Shown here in pieces: positions 46,258 to 57,632 of a stretch of 64,000 bases of DNA. The stretch is from contig NADL03000771.1 of the NCBI GenBank assembly GCA_002205965.3, forward strand, positions 496,001 through 560,000. The letters are read 5' to 3'. Below the pieces are notes generated by a model. The model saw only the letters and a program-made list of their open reading frames with translations. It was not told the origin of the DNA and did not search any database. The DNA is from Kappaphycus alvarezii (Eukaryota > Rhodophyta > Florideophyceae > Gigartinales > Solieriaceae). Position 1 is the first letter of the stretch; each line of letters opens with the position of its first letter. A program made the position numbers and the translations under genes.

Positions 46258-46830
46258 AAGGGATCAAAGGACAACTGACTATTAGAGTTAAAAGAGGTTC
46301 TCGTACGGAGAAAAAGGGGAATGTGCGCACGGCGCCAGAGAGAGAAAGGGGAAAAAGGCAAAAGCCAAAAGCGGTGTGAGATACACGTCCTCTCACCAGG
46401 ACAAAGGGACACAAAGGGGTAATAACCTGATGCTACGCAAAACGATAAGGAGCCAAGCTGGGGGTCGCGGGGCCGAAGGGGATAGTAGCTACTAAAGCCG
46501 CAGTCGCGGCGCTTCGCAAGCGAGGCGTACGCAAGTTGCAGGAGCAACAACTACGGCCAAACCAAAGAGCGGTTAACTCTTTGGTACCTTCGGTACCTTT
46601 ACTGAGTGATGGTGCGACCTCGCACCGAGCTATATACAAAGTTAGAAGTTAGGTAGTCAGCAAAATTGCAGTTTGTACACGTGTCGACTAGTTAACTTGT
46701 TAGCCAAAAATAACATCAGGGCCAAATAGTGGCATGTGGCAAGCCCCCAAAAAAGATCTCTACCCATGGTTCTAGTGGAAAACTGTAAACCAAACATTAC
46801 ACTAAACTTTGTGGCACATGCCACCTATCT
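46258..46830. other. Hairpin-rich sequence upstream of the coiled-coil ORF
   Basis: Contains several short perfect inverted repeats, including GGTACCTTCGGTACC (46582-46596) and GGTGCGACCTCGCACC (46609-46624), and GC-rich stretches distinct from the flanks. On the minus strand this would be the leader or LTR-like region of the element carrying the coiled-coil ORF. No direct terminal repeat was found. Confidence 0.4.
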
Positions 46831-46879
46831 ATAGTGGACATATGCACTCCAAATTGACTTTTGTCAAATGTACACACCA

Positions 46880-47280
46880 TGCTATTGCACTACAGTGCCC
46901 TTCGCTCAGGTAGTAAGTCTTGGACTACGGAACAGACGAATTCAACGAGGTCTTGTCTTGTAAATGGCAAAAACCTGTTGACATAGTACTTGGCTGCCTC
47001 GCATATAAGTTTTTCTTCATTCTCCTGCAGCATTGTGGGGCTCCCTGTTTCCCTGATAGTCAGATTGACATCACAAGCACATTCGTGCTCATGACCCCGA
47101 GCTGCCCCCCACTGAATAAACACGCGGTGTAGTTTGCACTATCGAGGGAGTACTGTTCTGCAAGTCTGCAGAAGGAACCTACGTGTTTGATACGATGAAA
47201 GATTTCCAGCTGAAGCCGTTCTTGTGTGGAGAGGCCGTTGAAATCCTTACTAATATCTGTTTCAGGCATGATTGCCAATG
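46880..47280 (-). mobile_element. Possible pogo/Tigger-like transposase N-terminal fragment
   Basis: Two frames in succession give GLSTQERLQLEIFHRIKHVG and LAEQYSLDSANYTACLFSGG, then TIRETGSPTMLQENEEKLIC, EAAKYYVNRFLPFTRQDLVE and FVCSVVQDL. The second part resembles the segment of pogo/Tigger and CENP-B proteins (GxPxxLxxxxExxLxxxxxxMxxxxxxLTRxDLxxL). No DDE core follows. Confidence 0.4.
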
Positions 47281-49660
47281 TTGTGTGTCCATTTTTTAGG
47301 TTAAAACTCCATTTATTCCTTTTTTACAACCTCAAATAGATCCTCCTACTTCTCCTACTCCTTGCTATTCGTTTTCGCGGTGATAAGATGTTCAGTTCAT
47401 AAATGAGGTGACTTAGGAGTTTCGGTTCTCCCGCCAGTGGGTCGGGAACGGCCCGAACGTGGCCTAATTATATCGAAAAACCATGTCTCAATTTTAATTT
47501 TCTGTCTCAAGTGAACAGCCGAACTGTTATGGCAGAATCATTTAACCTCTGATAAGACTTTCGATCTTCTGTCCTTCTCGTTACCGTCCTGAGATCCCGA
47601 ACCGATATTGAAAAAGGACGTAATCCCTAAAGCACGATAATTGTCCATGATTACCGTTCTAAATTTAAGGACCCTCCCCATTAGACGTGGAATCATTATG
47701 GAATCATCCTGGACATGTTAGTACCCTGAGGGGTCGTTACAGCTCCCAGAACTCCCAAACCAGCAACCAGCGACGAAACTGAAGTCCCCCACCTCGAAAC
47801 CACCGCTGAAAATCATTACATCAATGAACCAATGGCCATTGTCCTCCTTATCCGAATAACTTCGCCCCGCGACGTTTTAAAGTCAAAAAACCCCCAGACT
47901 CCATCAGCAAGACCCTCTCACCTACTTTTCTCATCCCACATAGCGTCACCTTCTCCATTCTTGATCTCCCTGCTGCTCGATCTGCTGTTTCCTCTCCTTT
48001 TCCCTCTATTGCTCCCTCTGTTGATCCCCTTGCTGTTCCCTCTGTTGATCTTTCTGCTGCTTTCTCTGTTGCTATCTCTGTTGCTCCCTCTGCTTCTGCA
48101 CTCACTGGTATTCTCTGCATCGTTCTCTGCATGACTTCCAAATACCTTTTTCAGTATTTCAGGATCGATCGTTTCCACTACCTTTGCCCTTTTCTGATCG
48201 CGTTTCTTTTTTTACCCGTGCTTACGCTTCCAAGCCATCGCAGCTGATTAGGCATTCCTCGGGACAATGGCCTTCAGCTGCTTTGGTTGTTCGATGAGCC
48301 GTGTCGTCTCGTTCGTCTTAGCTATTCAAGGTGTTGTGACGCTGTTGCGATCAGCTTGTCGTTACCTCAGGCAAGCTAAGTCATTCTCAGCTTGCGCCAC
48401 TACTGCACGCCTTTACAGGAGCAAATAGTTTGACAGCAAGGGTGAATGTCTACTTACAGTACTGTACTGTACGGTGTTGTCATGTGCACCGTAATGAGGA
48501 CCACAGTGCCGCCGCTGTGCTGAAAATATATCAGTCAGCGCTCGCCAGGTATCTCCCCTCCCCGGAACAGAGTCAATGAGTAGTAATACAGCGATAACGT
48601 AGTAGTCCGTTGTACCGCAGAGGTGTACAGACCCTGCACTTATCTCATTAAAATAGTTCCTTTCATTTGAAGCTACTCCTACACTACTCCTACTTCTACG
48701 TCTACCCCTCTATGATGCTCTCCACAAATACCTTTGATTGTACAAGGGTACGATAGCAGGTGCAGTTAGAGTAGAATATACGACAATTGGATCCTACGCG
48801 AGAAGAACTAGGCGTATGGGTTCACGAAAGAGAAACCAAACCAAGTGTTAGAGCACCTACTCAAAAACAAAGTTCATGCTCACGCCCAACGCATGGGTAT
48901 ATCGGCCTGAAAAGATTCCTTAATGGACACAGCAGTAACTTCGCTCGAATTTGGAGAAGGCCGAATGTAATTGCAAATGGATGTTATAATTATCGCTAAG
49001 TCAGATTTTTGTTTTGATTTGCTATACGTTTAGGATTAATAATTGATTTGTATCATCTTGATTTTTTCTACTATCTAGCGTCATGCTTACACAGTCTAGG
49101 ATGAATGGTCGGACTATATTCCTGAAAGGCAGCGTTGGACTGTGCCGCTAGGTCCTGAGTGTTGGAATTGAATGTCTGGCATGCATTGTGAACCGGGAAG
49201 TTATCGAGTACTACAGAGAACAGATGTTTGAGGGGCTGGCGAAAGAGTTGATATTTGGCACCAATGGGTTACTTAGGCTATGCCAAGTTCCTCTTTCCGG
49301 CAGGCAGGTAAGAAGAACACAGTGAGATCAAAAAATACACTACTCACCTGAGCAACAACATCACGGGGAGCACCTGCAATTTCCAGGAAGCACACGTCTC
49401 AGCGTTCTCGAGCTCCCGACTGTGTCAAGACAATGTGCGCGCACTGACAGTGATATGTGTGCGGCACGACGGCGGCGCTGTGGTCTGTATTATTGAGCGC
49501 GTTACAACGTCTGTGCTGCAAATCAATCGCTTTTTCTTTAAAAAGCGGGGACTTTCAGCGAGTTCTCTACAACTGCTAAGGAGATGTAGTTTGGGGCGCT
49601 CATGGTAACAATCCTGACTAGTGTTGTTACGCAATCTCATTAATCCACATATGTTTACCG
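47281..49660. other. No recognised gene; minisatellite-like tract at 47950-48115 and a GTAC repeat near 48460
   Basis: The tract 47950-48115 is built from imperfect units of CCCTCTGTTGATC, CTCTGTTGCT and TTTCTGCTGC (roughly 12-24 bases). On the minus strand it gives an Asn/Arg/Ser/Gly repeat (NRGNSKGINRGSNRGKRRGN) rather than a recognisable protein. AGTACTGTACTGTACGG lies at 48456-48472. No other gene is supported. Confidence 0.4.
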
Positions 49661-49664
49661 TTCC

Positions 49665-49880
49665 TTAGTGACGATTTATCGCGCGGTACGCACTCCAAGC
49701 GGTGTTTATACAATCAACCACATCTTCCGTACATTAAAATATCCCAGAATTTCCCCATCCACAACTACGCCAGGCAAACATTGAAACACCCCAAGATCTA
49801 TTACTGGGCACTCTGTAGGATATTCCGGGTCACAACCGACCATATCTTTCAATATTAAATCACCCCATATTTCCCCCTAT
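49665..49880 (+). repeat. Family B 3'-tail repeats flanking the Copia element
   Basis: Two imperfect units: one with GTTTATACAATCAACCACAT near 49705, then CATTAAAATATCCCAGAATT, and one with GTAGGATATTCCGGGTCACA near 49813, then ATATTAAATCACCCCATATT. They match the 3' tails at 5.45-5.54 kb and 43.93-44.01 kb. The left LTR of the Copia element starts right after, so the Copia element may have inserted here. Confidence 0.6.
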
Positions 49881-50172
49881 AACAACAATTGAGATACAGG
49901 GAGGAGAAGAGAGACTTCAGAGAACTGAGGCTAGACACTTCAAGTCAATACAACTCAGGCGCAAGTCGCCGCGCTCGTCATTTTACATGGAGCTACGATC
50001 ACCGTAAGCTTTATAGCCGTCAGGCGAGAGACGTAGAGACACATATACAATACAAGTAATAAGGGTGGCAAGCAAATTGCATGGAAACCGTTGACCAGAA
50101 TGGATTCAATACGAGTCGCAACCATTCAGCAAGTGAATGTCAGGATTCATCATTTGAAGTCCAATAATATCA
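49881..50172 (-). repeat. 3' LTR of Copia element 3
   Basis: About 290 bases repeated at 54650-54937 with only scattered small differences. On the minus strand it begins TGATATTATTGGACTTC and is preceded by a purine-rich tract (GAAAAGAGGAACGAG, plus-strand 50178-50192), the expected polypurine primer site. The outer edge is set to where the copies stop matching. Confidence 0.85.
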
Positions 50173-53100
50173 ATACTCGTTCCTCTTTTCAACCGTAGTT
50201 CTTCTGTGCAGACTTGGTTTCAGCAGCATCTTCAAATGCTATGTTCAGTCTACCGTATACAAAGTCAGCTGTAGCGCATCAGTCAAAGGGCTATCCTTTT
50301 TCGTCAGGGCATCGGAAAGATTGATTTTGCCAGGAATCCAAGATATCTTGTCTACATTTCCGAGTTGAAATTCAAACATGATAGATGCAACATCTCCCCG
50401 GATAGATCGATCAATAGAGTACCGTTGAGTCGATAGAGATGTAAAGAGATCTTTAGAATCTACGCACAGATGGACGCGGACTTCTAAGTCAAGTATCTCG
50501 GAATAGGGAATGCGCAACACTTTTAGCTTCGTCGATGGCTTCGGCAGAGGCGAGTATCTCTGCTGCAGGCACGCTTTTCACTGGTCGCTTTGATTTGTGG
50601 GAGATCCAGGATATTGGATGGTAGGTACTGTTATTTGCCAGCTGCCCGAGAGAAGCCCAGTAAGCACGCCTAATTGGCCATTTTCATCTCGTTTGGATGC
50701 ATCGGCAAAGACAAGAACAGAGAGCTCATGCTGCACTGTGTCAATTGGACGAGGATAGTTGATTATAGTACCAAGCTTCTTAAGCTTACGAACAATATGT
50801 TGCTGCTCAATCAATGGCAATCAAATGGCAAACCTTGGTATCAGGAGATTTCTGTTGTAAGTAAGATGCGTAAAACGAACAGAATGGGGAAGCAGCTGTG
50901 CCTATCCAACCAAGAGAGCTGTTAGTAGAGGCAAAATAAGACTTCTCGATCTCGTTGAGTGGTTGATCAAACTCCTTACGACGGGTGCGAGATAAAGGGT
51001 ACTCTGTCAACGCATTTAGCTTATCTTCGGCATTGGTTGAGACAGTGAGATCCACATCTTGAATAGTTTAATGCCGAAGAACCTCATTCTTCCCGGTCCA
51101 TTTGATACAGTTCCGAGCTTGAAAGACTCGTTGAATTTTTCGATGAAGTTCTTAGCACAATACCGATACCGGCTGCTTTGATATCGTCTACAATCTTGGC
51201 CACAATCAGCACCAATTTGCCGTTCTCTCTTTTGTAAAACAATTGCGGCACTTGTTGGCACTGTGTCAAACCAAGAGCAGCAAAACATTCATCGGACTGC
51301 AGTTGCCACTTGGCATTGGCGTTGACAGTCCGTATGCAGCGGTTAGTAATAGCCAAAGGTGGTCGACCTCATTCGACTTTCTTTTGGTGGCTTGACATAC
51401 ACATCACGGCCAGCAGTGCCTGTTTGCAGAAAAGCAGCCTTAACATCTGCCTTGAAAATCTTCCAGCCAAACAAGGATGCGATCGATTCACAATTCTAAG
51501 GCCGTTGGTGGACACACAGTGCAATCAGTAGCAAGTACATTCTTCAGGTTGTCTTCATTTCCATGAGGTGCTATCCTAGCCTTCAACTTAAGAGAGGAGT
51601 CATCATTCTGCTTCACCTTATATAGAACGTGACTGTTGATAACGTTTGCACCAGTCGGCACGTCACTATTTGGAACAGGGCGAACGGTTTTTAGAAAGGT
51701 TTCCTCTTCAATCCGAAACGCTTTGACAAGTGGAAACTGTTCGAATCCTTGTGCTTGATGTCTCATAAAGGTTTTGTTGCCGAAGTGATCCAGCAAACGT
51801 GCAATTCGAATGGTTCGTGATCTATGTCCGTGATAAAGGATGAACTTGCGCTGACATTTGCATGCTCATAGTGCCAATTTTCGTCGTCAAGGTTGAGACG
51901 CTCTTTGACACCGTCATCATATAGTACCGTAACACAACCGTCGCGATGGAGCGTTTTCACAGTGCCACAATAGTATTCCTTATCAAGTGGCCAGTGCACC
52001 ATTACGCGAGCTCCGCGAGTTACTGTGGATGCCTTAGGGTTATCATTCGTACAAATATTCCTATGTCATCTGAAAATCAGCATCTTCATGGGTTGCGCTA
52101 GGGCGTGCTGAAGAAGGTTCACCAGTTTCCACTATTTTCTCATCGCTTTCCTTTTGAGATTGACAGATATCATCAATAGTATCATCTACAGCATCAATTG
52201 CAGATTGTACAGTGCTTGCAAAGGAGTCTTCAGGGAGCGCAAGACGAATGTCTTCAAATGCAACGGTAGCGCGTTTACCCCTTTCGCGGGTAAAAGAACA
52301 GTGCGAGCCTGTGGATCAACGGCCAATAGAATTTTCGGTGTGGACCAACGTCCCTTCTTTCCCATACCTGTACTGGAATACACTTCGATCATATCACCGG
52401 TTGCAACTTGAGGTTCGGTTGTAGATTTAGACTTCAGGATAAGAGCCAGTTTGCGCTTTGCTTGAAGTCTATTGTGTGCGTCTACAACATCTTTAGGGAT
52501 TGGACAGATAGATCCAGCGTTCAGAGGCTTCGTAAAGCCTTTGGCTAGCTCAAATGACGACATCACATCGTTTCCGTATAGGTCGTTGGAGATGGAAACA
52601 GCACGCAGAGCTTGGAGTTCCGGGGCAATTCAGGTTCAGCAGTGCAAAGCTTGAGAAAAATGCGTATTACGCCATGCTTGCTCTCAAGTGGGTTCTTACT
52701 GTGACGACGTGGAGGTACAGGGCGGAATGAAATGCTGCGTTCGTCGAGAAACTTGCGAAATTGCCCTTCCCGAAGGCGTCATCACCCTTACGGAGCCAGG
52801 TAGCCAAAAATGCGATGCCCAGCAGGCTTCAAAGCCCATTATGCCTGATCCAGAGATGTAGAACTGACTACAAAAGCAGCAGAAAACCTCGTTGCAATTT
52901 CCATGCAATGAACAGGCATACAGACTCGAGGTAGAAATGGTCGACGCAAACAATATCGTTGAACTCACGCGACATGGATGATATAGACACCTTTCGGTTT
53001 GGCTGTGGCGGGGCAGTAGCGCGACATGAGACACATTTCTCTATCATCTGGGACACATAGTCCGACACATTCTCATTCCACAGTCCATTACGTTCCAGAG

Positions 53101-54649
53101 TAATTTCATATCAGTCAGATTAGCATGCCCGCAGACATGCTTATGCACTTTGTCAACAATGCCTTTGACTTCGCGCCAAGATCGTTCTTTTGACAGGTTG
53201 CCATTAAGAAACGATAGAGCAGATTTTCTACATGTCTCGTTGCAGAAGGCAGACATTGGTAAGTAGCTGAGGAAACTTTGTTGATCATTGTAAATTTGTC
53301 AGTCATGCCATCAGCGTAAAACTGTAGAGCATTGCAATCAATGTGGAGAATGTTCGATTGCTTCGTTACATTCTTCCAATGACCCATTGACTAGAGCCAT
53401 CTAGTACAAGGTGGCGAATTAACACCTTTCGCCCGCAGTCGACACAGCAGGAATCACGACTGACCAAGATAGAGCGAGGAGCACTCGAGTGATCACCAAC
53501 GCCATACTGCCAGTGCGTATGACCATTAAGTGACGATGGAATAGGCTCCATTTCAAAAACGTCAACATTACCAATATGATCTGACAGGAGGCGAAGCTCG
53601 ACATTACCGATGGCAGAGTACGGAGCACCGTCATCTACGAGAGGCCCAGTAACCTCATCAACAAAAGAATCACGGGACCAATTAGTCTTACTCGTAGAAC
53701 AATTGTTGCTCGAGACGATAGCCATATTAAAGGAAACAGTTTTGTTTTGCCAGAGGCCGAGTTATTACTAGACTTTGATGAACCTTCATTAGATCCAATT
53801 GACGAACTAAACTCTGCAGGGGTATCATAGCATTTCACACAGGCTTAAAGAACCATCATTGTTGTGGCTGTCCTTCCAATGCCCAAACTTGTTACAAATG
53901 TGGCAGGATGGCGCTTCAGACAGAGTTTGATGGGACGAAAACCATTATCCGACCATGTCTGAAATTTCATAGTGCCTGCTGAACTAGCAGATAGCGCCAC
54001 ACTCAGAGGAGGCTGATGCTTTCTCACACTGTTTCACTACAGAAGCAAGTTGCTTGTACGTAACTGCTTTCAAATATTCGTCATTTGAGGATTGGTCCGA
54101 GAACACAGTGCCATTGGAGCAGCAGCATCCAGTGCTGAGATGCGTTGCGAATGTTCAAATACCTGCGTTGCTAAGGAGCATGAAGCAGTGATACATTGAG
54201 GAAGTCTGGTTGTGCTCGAAGTGAGTTGAATTTTGTTACTGCGGCAGAGAAACGCGTTTCAAAAGTCTTCAACGATTCACTGGTGAGCGACGGGTGTTTA
54301 GTAACGAGTTAAATCCGTCAAATGCTTCGCTAATGGCAGATAGAAAATCACGCTGATAAACAGCATCAACAAGTTGGACACCATTTTCGCCTTTCAGCTC
54401 TTCGTTCGTCAGTTCGGCAATGAGATCAGCGGCCTGACCGTAGAGCTGTGATTTAAGCACATTGCTTGAATATTTGGAGCAAGCTTGTTAGAGCTGGTGT
54501 CTGGAAGAGAATCATGGTATTCTTTCCAGTCATTCACGGCAGTTTTAAACCTTTCCTGGTTTCCTTTGCCGTCTGTACGGCGGGCTTTTCGAGTCCCAAG
54601 CAAACCGTGGGCGGGATGGTAGCGATTAGTTGTGCCTGGGCCCATAACT
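50173..54649 (-). mobile_element. Ty1/Copia retrotransposon 3: internal gag-pol region, frameshifted
   Basis: Domains in order on the minus strand: gag (LYGQAADLIAELTNEELKGE, 54440; EAFDGFNSLLNTRRSP, 54340); zinc knuckle CHICNKFGHWKDSH (53895-53855), whose last ligand is His rather than the usual Cys; protease LVDDGAPYSAIG (53640); integrase zinc domain (VHKHVCGHANLTDMKLL, 53150; CVSCRA, 53020); integrase core (FNDIVCVDHFYLE, 52950, first Asp; LESKHGVIRIFLKL, 52685, catalytic Glu); a Tudor/Agenet-like insert (MVHWPLDKEYYCGTVKTLHR and VTVLYDDGVKERLNLDDENW, 52002-51880); RT (TGANVINSHVLYKVKQNDDS, 51655; VAKIVDDIKAAG, 51195, with Ile before VDD instead of Tyr); RNase H (ELSVLVFADASK, 50750; VDSKDLFTSLSTQ, 50475; ISWIPGKINLSDALTKKD, 50345). 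Most frame changes look like single-base indels. Confidence 0.88.
54635..54648 (-). promoter_or_regulatory. Primer binding site complementary to the initiator tRNA-Met anticodon arm
   Basis: On the minus strand GTTATGGGCCCAGG directly follows the 5' LTR. It is complementary to CCTGGGCCCATAAC, which overlaps the eukaryotic initiator tRNA anticodon stem-loop (CUGGGCCCAUAA), the half-tRNA primer used by classical Copia elements. Confidence 0.75.
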
Positions 54650-54937
54650 AACAAAAATTGAGATACAGGGAGGAGAAAGAGACTTCAGAGAACTGAGGCT
54701 AGACACTTCAAGTCAATACAACTCAGGCGCAAGTTGCGCGCGCTCGTCATTTTACATGGAGCTACGATCACCGTCAGCTTATATAGCCGTCAGGCGAGAG
54801 ACGTAGAGACATATACAATACAAGTAATAAGGGTGGCAAGCAAATTGCATGGCAACCGTTGACCAGAATGGATTCAATACGAGTCACAACCATTCAGCAA
54901 GTGAATGTCAGGATTCATCATTTGAAGTCCAATAACA
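54650..54937 (-). repeat. 5' LTR of Copia element 3
   Basis: Direct repeat of 49881-50172. On the minus strand it starts TGTTATTGGACTTC, three bases shorter at its tip than the partner LTR, and ends just before the primer binding site. The flanking bases (CCTAT before 49881, CCCAA after 54937) are not a matching target duplication. Confidence 0.85.
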
Positions 54938-55735
54938 CCCAAGTCTCGGAAATCCCCGTTTTCCATTATACTCTCACGGAGGTTACTCGTCGTCGCACCT
55001 ACCATAGCAACGCCTCGGGGCTGCCATCTGGTCCGCTGTTGCTACGTCAACGACTGCTCCCGCGCATTGCACACAGCTGACGTTGGTTACTTAGCGCCTA
55101 ACTGTAAACCCAGACCAGTTAGTGCATTATTGCCGAAAAATTAGCGACCCGAATAACAGGATTTCTTCTTAGTTTCCCTTTTTGGTGCGTTATGGTTTTT
55201 TAATGTGTACCCTAGTCTTGAAATTGGGGAATTAAGGACGTGGAAAAATATTTATTGAGACATTCAAATGCAAACCTCTACATGCATTTGAATGCCTTAC
55301 TATTCAACAAATTGTTTTCATTCCACGCCCTGAAGCTACAGGTTGCTTAAGAACTACATCAAAGGGCAAATGGGGATTAATGCGATGGTTTACTCATTTT
55401 TTCTGATGACAGCAATAGCGGAGACGAGGCCTAATTTGCGTAAGGTACAGTGGGGTTTTTGTTGTGAAGGATTAATGGAGCAATAGGAGGCGTTGAGTCA
55501 AAGATTACGGAGACGAAGCCTGCTTTGCGCAGCGACTGAATTACCCGAAAAACGGAGGTTCTCTGGAAGGAACTCGCTGTGGCATTAAGATTTGCATAAA
55601 ACTACTTCCAGAAGACAGCTGGCGTTATTCTGGTTGGGTTAAATGGGTATTTATTGATGAGCTGGGGAAGATGTGGGTAGGCCACGCGCGCCCAAAGTCT
55701 CGCCGGTTCGTCAATATGATTTACGCACGCACCTA
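54938..55735. other. No recognised gene
   Basis: The first bases (CCCAAGTCTCGG) faintly resemble a family B tail. The rest has no domain-bearing frame. A loosely repeated GAGACGAGGCCTAATTTGCG (55421) and GAGACGAAGCCTGCTTTGCG (55509) pair is visible, spaced about 88 bases. Confidence 0.35.
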
Positions 55736-55739
55736 ACCA

Positions 55740-57625
55740 CCGTTGATCGTGCCGAATCGTGACAAAACGACCATTGCGAGTGCTCAAGGCACACAGCAAG
55801 GCGACCCTGCCAGCATGCTCCTGTTCTCGCTGACGATCCAGCCCCTCATCCGCCGGATTGCAGAAAACACTGGCATCGTCCTCAACCAATGGTACGCCGA
55901 TGATGGTACATTGATGGGGTCCCTCCCCGACCTCCGACAAGCCCTCCGCATCTCCGCGACGAGGGACCCACCTACGGTCTACATCTCAATCCGGGGAAAA
56001 CCGCATTCATTGGCCAACGGTCCTACGCCCACAGCGCGAGGCTTTTCTCCAGGAATTTCGCCTCGCTGAATGCTCCCCGGACGGATTCGAGCTCCTCGGG
56101 GCTCCGCTCGGAAACCGGCATTTCACGATGCCTTTCTACGAGACAAGATTGAGGGGTGCCGCCGAACTCTCCAACTCCTGCCCATGGTTGACGACGCCCG
56201 CGCGCGCGGTTTCACATGCACCGCCTCTGTGCGTCGGCCTGTCTGGTGGACCACGCCTTCAAGCTGGCTGACCCACGGGAAGCCCGTACTGCTGCCGAGG
56301 CTTTTGATACTCTGCTACAAAAGTCCTTCACCGAGCTTCATGGCGTTCAACTCAGCGACAAAGCGTGGTCGCAGGCTACCTTGCCATCCATCAGGGCGGT
56401 CTTGGGTTCACCCTCATCTCACCGTTCCTAGATGGCGCCGCTGCCTCGAGTATCATGGATGCAGCACCGGCACGACTGAGGTCCGCAGCCCATATCGGGC
56501 CCCGCTCCACCGCGCTCACCGGCCCCGCTACCGCCGTGACAAGGCTTTCCTTCTCGGTCAAGCCGCCCGTCACATTCGAGACTTCCTCCTGCACATCCCT
56601 GGAATGGCCTACCCCGTTGACCTCGGTTCCTTCGACCCGCTCCCTCTGCTACTGCACACACACACATCCAAACCTACCTAAAACGTGTGCAGCAGGAGGC
56701 GCTGGCCAAGGTTCACTGGCGCGACGACCACTGGGCTAGATCTCCGAACCCGGACCGACACACGAATGCAGATGTACGGCAACGCATACGCGGTCTAGCG
56801 CTACGCAAAGGCCCCGGTGCTGCCTTTCTTTACGCACATCCCTCGGCTGACACGGAGGTATCCGCGGTACACTGGAAAATAATGCTTCGCCGCTACTTGG
56901 GACTGCCCGTTTATGATGACTCGCTTCCTCGGAACTGCGAGCATTGTAAACGCCAAATGGACATTAGGCGACCACGCTGTAGACTTTGCGCCCGTCTGGG
57001 TTCGGTCGCAAACACCGGCATAACTCACTTCGCAACGTCATCGCTGGCCGTATCGCCCGTGCCGCCGGCCTGGATTGCCAGCTCGAGGTCCCACTCCTCG
57101 TGCCCGGCACTGACCTGCGACCTGCTGACATACTGGTTCACCCACCAGCAGCCCCTGAAGGCACTGTGGCCCGCCCGATCGCCTGCGATGTACCGTAGTC
57201 TCCATTCAAGGACGATGTCAGAACAAGAGCTACAAGGGAAGTGGGCGGTGCTGCTGCAATTGCACACCGCAACAAAGTGACGGACCTGGAGCGAAAATTG
57301 TCGCGTCGACTCCCCCGCCCTCCGATAACCCGACACAGGCCCCCGATTTCGAATTTCAACCGCTGGCCTTTGATTCCTTGGGTTCCCCTTCCCCGAAACC
57401 GTCCGCTTCATAGAGGGACTGTTGCCTCGCATTGCCGAAAAATTCCACACGACAACAGCAGTTATCCGGACTCGGATTTTTAGGCGCATTAGTAGCACAA
57501 ACTGGTCGAGTGCACAATCTATTCTGTCGCGCATATCGCTGCACGTGGCCGACGTGGACCACCCGGTTAGCTCTTAGCTAGCAATATAGTTGGATCTGCA
57601 GAGGACACCGTTTTTACTGATGCCA
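55740..57625 (+). mobile_element. Family A non-LTR retrotransposon, RT palm to 3' end
   Basis: 5'-truncated within RT: GTQQGDPASMLLFSLTIQ (near 55793, motif B), LNQWYADDGTLMGSL (near 55880, intact catalytic YADD), CSPDGFELLGAPLGNRHF (56070), then HRLCASACLVDHAFKLADP (56217), LRRYLGLPVYDDSLPRNCEH (56887), CKRQMD with a broken finger, NSLRNVIAGRIARAAGLDCQ (57017), ADILVHPPAAPEGTVARPIA and CDV (57125-57190, PD-D nuclease motif), FEFQPLAFDSLG-like and HVADVDHPVSS before the stop at 57578, then the 3' trailer. Several single-base breaks. This copy keeps the best palm and tail. Confidence 0.82.
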
Positions 57626-57632
57626 TAAAGTT

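Noticed and set aside
47918-48178. An Asn/Arg/Ser-rich protein
   Set aside because: The frame is driven by a short-unit tandem repeat and several frames stay open equally well.
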